Positions 54,142 through 56,776 of a stretch of 56,776 bases of DNA are shown piece by piece. The stretch spans positions 1 through 56,776 of the forward strand of contig CAZSWR010000009.1 in NCBI GenBank assembly GCA_964610885.1, given 5' to 3'. The position numbers and the translations under genes were made by a program. The notes under the pieces were generated by a model. That model was not told the DNA's origin and ran no database searches. It was given only the letters and a program-made list of their open reading frames with translations. The stretch's first letter is position 1. Each line of letters opens with the position of its first letter. The DNA comes from CAZSWR01 sp964610885. Lineage in GTDB: Bacteria > Bacteroidota > Ignavibacteria > Kapaibacteriales > UBA2268.

Positions 54142-54259
54142 GAAAGCAAGAACAATTGCGGGCGTAAGCCAAATAACTCTTATCTAACTAACCTGGTCCA
54201 ATAACGTTTTGTGTAAGTACTGTACCAAAAACAATATTGAGCAAGTTGTAATATTATTT

Positions 54260-54435
54260 ACCGCGTAGCGGTTGTTGTATTGTAGTTGATTGTTTGAATT
54301 TTTAGACAAGATTTCGCGTAGCGAATGTTGTATATGTTTGGTTGATTCATCCCGGTTATTATATAACAACCGCTATGCGGTATGACTTTGCACAGTAAAA
54401 AATACTTCTACAATACAACAACCGCTAGCGCGGTA
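54260..54435. repeat. Cluster of four CCGC..GCGG palindromes in head-to-head array
   Basis: TACCGCGTAGCGGTTGTTGT (54260), TTCGCGTAGCGAATGTTGTA (54313), then the reverse form AACAACCGCTATGCGGTA (54365) and ACAACAACCGCTAGCGCGGT (54416). Two units face one way and two the other, so the whole region can fold on itself. The rest of the 1.6-kb gap 53268-54869 holds no gene I can support. Confidence 0.5.
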
Positions 54436-54485
54436 TCAATTCGATAGAAATTCCGATTTACTAGAGTCTTCTAAACCTTATCCTA

Positions 54486-54613
54486 TTCCCAAACCTTAAT
54501 AGCCCATTCGTATTTATATACAACCAATATTATTACCTTATTTACATGCACTAAATAAGATAATAAGGTCATTTTCATAGGTTGGATTCTCCTGGGCTAT
54601 TAAGGTTAGGGAG
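54486..54613. repeat. 128-bp palindromic element, copy 2
   Basis: Ends TTCCCAAACCTTAATAGCCC and GGGCTATTAAGGTTAGGGAG are inverted repeats, better matched than in copy 1. The inner dyad uses ATTACCTTATTTA and TAAATAAGATAATAAGGT. The two copies are about 900 bp apart in the same orientation. Confidence 0.65.
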
Positions 54614-54869
54614 TGTTAATAAGGTTTGTTGTGGTTAATTCTCTCCCACAGGGACGAGGAATTCCTCGTTCATTTTAGTGATATTCCAATGTTAATACGC
54701 TGAGTAGGGGCGAGGTTACCTCGCCCTCACATTCCGATTTGTTCCGATATAGAAAGGCATCTCCTCTGCGTTGCAATGTTGAAATATCTCCATACAAATC
54801 TAAATAGAACAAAAAAAGGAAGAACGACGTTATTCATTCTCCCTTTCATATAAAACTCTAAATTCTGAA

Positions 54870-55988
54870 TTACAGCTGCTGGAGCATCTTTTTCGCGCGG
54901 GGCACGTACTGGCTTTTCGGATATTTTTCGATTAGGGCCGAGAATTCGCGCTTGGCCGATTCCACCTGTCCGACGCGCATGTAGGCCTCGGCAAGCATTG
55001 CGTAGGCTTCAGCCTTCTTTTGTTGCGAGGCCGAATTGATCACTTTTTTGAAATATGGGACAGATTTGTCGAAATTCCCCAGTCCGAAATATGATTCGCC
55101 GAGCCAATAGTTGCATGAGTTTATCATCGACGGATCGGCAGTGTTTTGCACTGCTGTGTTCAGCTCGGCAATTGCCTTGTTGTAGTTTTTCGCGCCGAAG
55201 TAGCGCATTGCCTGAGTCAAGTTGCCGGTTGGGGCGGAATTGTCTTCTTTCCTTTTTTCTGCCGGTTTGGCAATATCTTTCTTTGGCTTATCGACTTTTT
55301 TTGTTTCGGCGGGAGCCGGTTTGTTGGCCGCTACTTTTTTCTTTGTGGATTTTTTATTTGTCTTCTGCGGTTTCTTTAGCGTTACGCTTTTCTTTTTCGC
55401 GCCGGAATTTGTGGCCACTTTTGCCTTGGGCGCGGGTGCGGGCGAATCGTCACGCTCGATAGCCGAAGGGGCATAATCGTTAGAATTTTCGTCGCTTGCC
55501 ATCGTGGAGCTGTTGTTTTTGACGCCCGCGATTGGGGCGCTGCGCCGTGGGCCGTTCATTTGTTCTTTGATCACGTCCACTGAATTCTTTATCTCGGCTA
55601 CGTCCTTTTCGATTGTATTCACCTTTGTTTCGAGGCCTTCTTGGCGGGCGCCAAGTTCGTTGATTTGTTCGCGAAGCGTGGGCATTCTTTTCCGCGAAGC
55701 ATCAAATTGCTGCGAAAGCGATTCGGCCTCATCGGATTGCGTGTCGTTGCTCTTGGCTTTTTTATTGTTTATTTTTGCCTCGAAATCGGAAATTGCATCG
55801 TTCGATGCAGTGTTCTTTTGTGCCTGCTCAGATTTTTTTGCCGATTGCCTCGATTTCGACCTGGCGCTGCCGGGCGTCCCGCACGAAGACGCAATCAAAG
55901 CCACTCCCAAAAAGGCGATAATCGCGCATGTGGTTTTTATTGAGCTTTTTGTTTGTTTATTTATATACATATTCTTCGCCATATTCAT
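54870..55988 (-). CDS. YbgF/CpoB-like coiled-coil and TPR lipoprotein
   Basis: 372 residues. The signal peptide ends in a lipobox (LIASSC, then GTPGS), a coiled coil follows (about 95-145, LREQINELGARQEGLETKVN), then a K/P/A-rich linker, and a C-terminal set of three TPR-like repeats (from about 250: MRYFGAKNYNKAIAELNTAV; YWLGESYFGLGNFDKSVPYF; MLAEAYMRVGQVESAKREFS). This order matches YbgF/CpoB, which links peptidoglycan synthesis with the Tol-Pal system. Neighbours do not include tol or pal genes, so the name is by architecture only. Confidence 0.8.
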   Translation of the reverse strand: MNMAKNMYINKQTKSSIKTTCAIIAFLGVALIASSCGTPGSARSKSRQSAKKSEQAQKNTASNDAISDFEAKINNKKAKSNDTQSDEAESLSQQFDASRKRMPTLREQINELGARQEGLETKVNTIEKDVAEIKNSVDVIKEQMNGPRRSAPIAGVKNNSSTMASDENSNDYAPSAIERDDSPAPAPKAKVATNSGAKKKSVTLKKPQKTNKKSTKKKVAANKPAPAETKKVDKPKKDIAKPAEKRKEDNSAPTGNLTQAMRYFGAKNYNKAIAELNTAVQNTADPSMINSCNYWLGESYFGLGNFDKSVPYFKKVINSASQQKKAEAYAMLAEAYMRVGQVESAKREFSALIEKYPKSQYVPRAKKMLQQL

Positions 55989-56088
55989 TGTAACCCCCTA
56001 TATTTATATAAGTTATCAATCACTACCATTGAATCATACAATCATTATGCCCAAGTTCGTGATCGCGAGATTGCCTGAATATTTGAAT

Positions 56089-56275
56089 TAGCTGATGTGG
56101 TGATAACTGTCTGAACTCTGATTGGTATGATTGTAATGATTAAAATGAATTCAATTCTTCTGTAGGGGCGGTTTCCAAGCCCAACTTTTGATGAGCTGAT
56201 TGCTTGCATGGGGAGTCATACTACCACTCCGAAGTGGTAGTGTGACTAATAACTTTAATAATCAATCGCTTACAA
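56089..56275 (+). repeat. Composite modular repeat, right-end copy
   Basis: GTCTGAACTCTGATTGGTAT (56109) through AATGAATTCAATTCTTC, GTAGGGGCGGTTTCCAAGCC (56162), GATGAGCTGATTGCTTGCAT, the hairpin AGTCATACTACCACT / AGTGGTAGTGTGACT (56214-56246), and CAATCGCTTACAAATTT. The GGGTGCCCG block is missing. It fills the 409-bp gap between the TPR lipoprotein and the last gene. Confidence 0.75.
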
Positions 56276-56315
56276 ATTTACATACTTCCTTGTTATTGCG
56301 CTTTTGTTTTGTTTC

Positions 56316-56347
56316 AAAAAAAAGCGGGAACTGCTTGCCGTCCCCGC
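56316..56347 (-). terminator. Rho-independent terminator of the right-edge gene
   Basis: On the minus strand a GCGGG..CCCGC stem (56324-56347) is followed by eight T. Confidence 0.8.
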
Positions 56348-56397
56348 ACGATATTGGAAATGCGAATATTAATTCTACGTAAAGCGTAGTTTCGGTT

Positions 56398-56709
56398 TTA
56401 TTTCTTCTTGCCTTCATCAATCTTTTCTTTGACCCATTGCTCGAGTTTGCCTTGCTTTTCAGTTTCCAAGATTTTATCGAGCTTGTCGTTTTTCTTGATC
56501 CATGTGGTTTTTTGGTAAACGTCTGTCAATGCTTTGACGCCAGCCGCGTGCACTTTGACCGGGTCTTTGGGGTATTTGTTTTCGATGGCATATTTTGCGC
56601 ATCCGGCCATGAAAACCATCAAACATTGGGCATTGCCTTTAATCGCATCGGCAAGTCCCGGGAAAACCTTGATGGATACGTCCTCAGAATTCGAACACCA
56701 AATCAACAC
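56398..56709 (-). CDS. Small protein of unknown function, possibly 5'-truncated
   Basis: 103 residues from GTG at 56709 (TTG follows). An in-frame TAG seven codons upstream closes the frame, yet no ATG or ribosome site is seen near the start, and the next ATG lies far inside. The C-terminus is lysine-rich and helical (KKNDKLDKILETEKQGKLEQ). A terminator follows, so something real is transcribed. The start may be a frameshifted or broken 5' end. Not recognised. Confidence 0.5.
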   Translation of the reverse strand: MLIWCSNSEDVSIKVFPGLADAIKGNAQCLMVFMAGCAKYAIENKYPKDPVKVHAAGVKALTDVYQKTTWIKKNDKLDKILETEKQGKLEQWVKEKIDEGKKK

Positions 56710-56776
56710 AAATTGGTTGACCTTGAGCTACTCCCCAAAATTAGGAATAAGAAATAAGGTGTAAAAGCGTTAAATT

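Noticed and set aside
53268..54869. CRISPR array or integron-like cassette array in the repeat field
   Set aside because: Repeats are few, of unequal spacing and in both orientations, with no spacer pattern, cas genes or integrase.

Overview
The window looks like a chromosome segment of a Gram-negative bacterium of the Bacteroidota / Chlorobiota / Ignavibacteriota / Kapabacteria neighbourhood. This is inferred from gene style: outer-membrane barrels, lipoproteins with a Cys lipobox, an OprP-like phosphate porin, MenA, an HpnC-type squalene synthase, SufSU, a short FN3-like protein ending in an IPTL sorting tag, and many TTG/GTG starts. No 16S rRNA or marker search was possible, so the phylum is a guess.

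Region 1 (1-13,400) is AT-rich. It opens with a truncated secreted WD40-like protein and then carries a type I restriction-modification island on the + strand: half-length hsdS, hsdM, a Fic protein, a DinD-ORF6N-PLD-like fusion, full-length hsdS, a second Fic protein, a gap, hsdR and a YgjP/DUF45 metallopeptidase. A 72-bp nested palindrome array (four AGTATACT-like octamers spaced exactly 20 bp) lies between the second fic gene and hsdR. Related AGTATAA..TTATACT palindromes lie just upstream of the first gene, so both halves of the island may be under one regulator. No transposase or integrase is visible.

Region 2 (13,400-29,400) is GC-richer housekeeping and surface biology: two glycosyltransferases, CutA, a DegT-type aminotransferase, a PcrA/UvrD helicase, an M16 peptidase, two secreted proteins (one IPTL-tagged), HpnC, MenA with an MFS exporter, and a lipoprotein.

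Region 3 (30,000-42,600) holds an outer-membrane barrel, an RlpA-like protein, and a complete phosphate-uptake locus (porin, pstS, pstC, pstA, pstB, phoU), with a Pho-box-like direct repeat before the porin. PstC and PstA both carry large insertions. Two hybrid histidine kinases on the minus strand converge on phoU.

Region 4 (42,800-56,776) holds mfd, tRNA-Val and tRNA-Leu, the Fe-S genes nfu-like and mrp, a lipoprotein, glmS, sufU and sufS, a long non-coding repeat field, a YbgF/CpoB-like TPR lipoprotein, and a small gene at the right edge.

The gaps between operons are unusually rich in repeats. One modular composite recurs at five or six sites in the same internal order, sometimes inverted. 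It includes a 15-bp-arm hairpin whose copies differ by a compensated base pair. Other elements are a 138-bp MITE-like element with 18-bp perfect termini, two 125-128 bp palindromes, and a cluster of CCGC..GCGG palindromes. The most unusual items are the RM/Fic/DinD-fusion island with its operator array and the modular repeat family.
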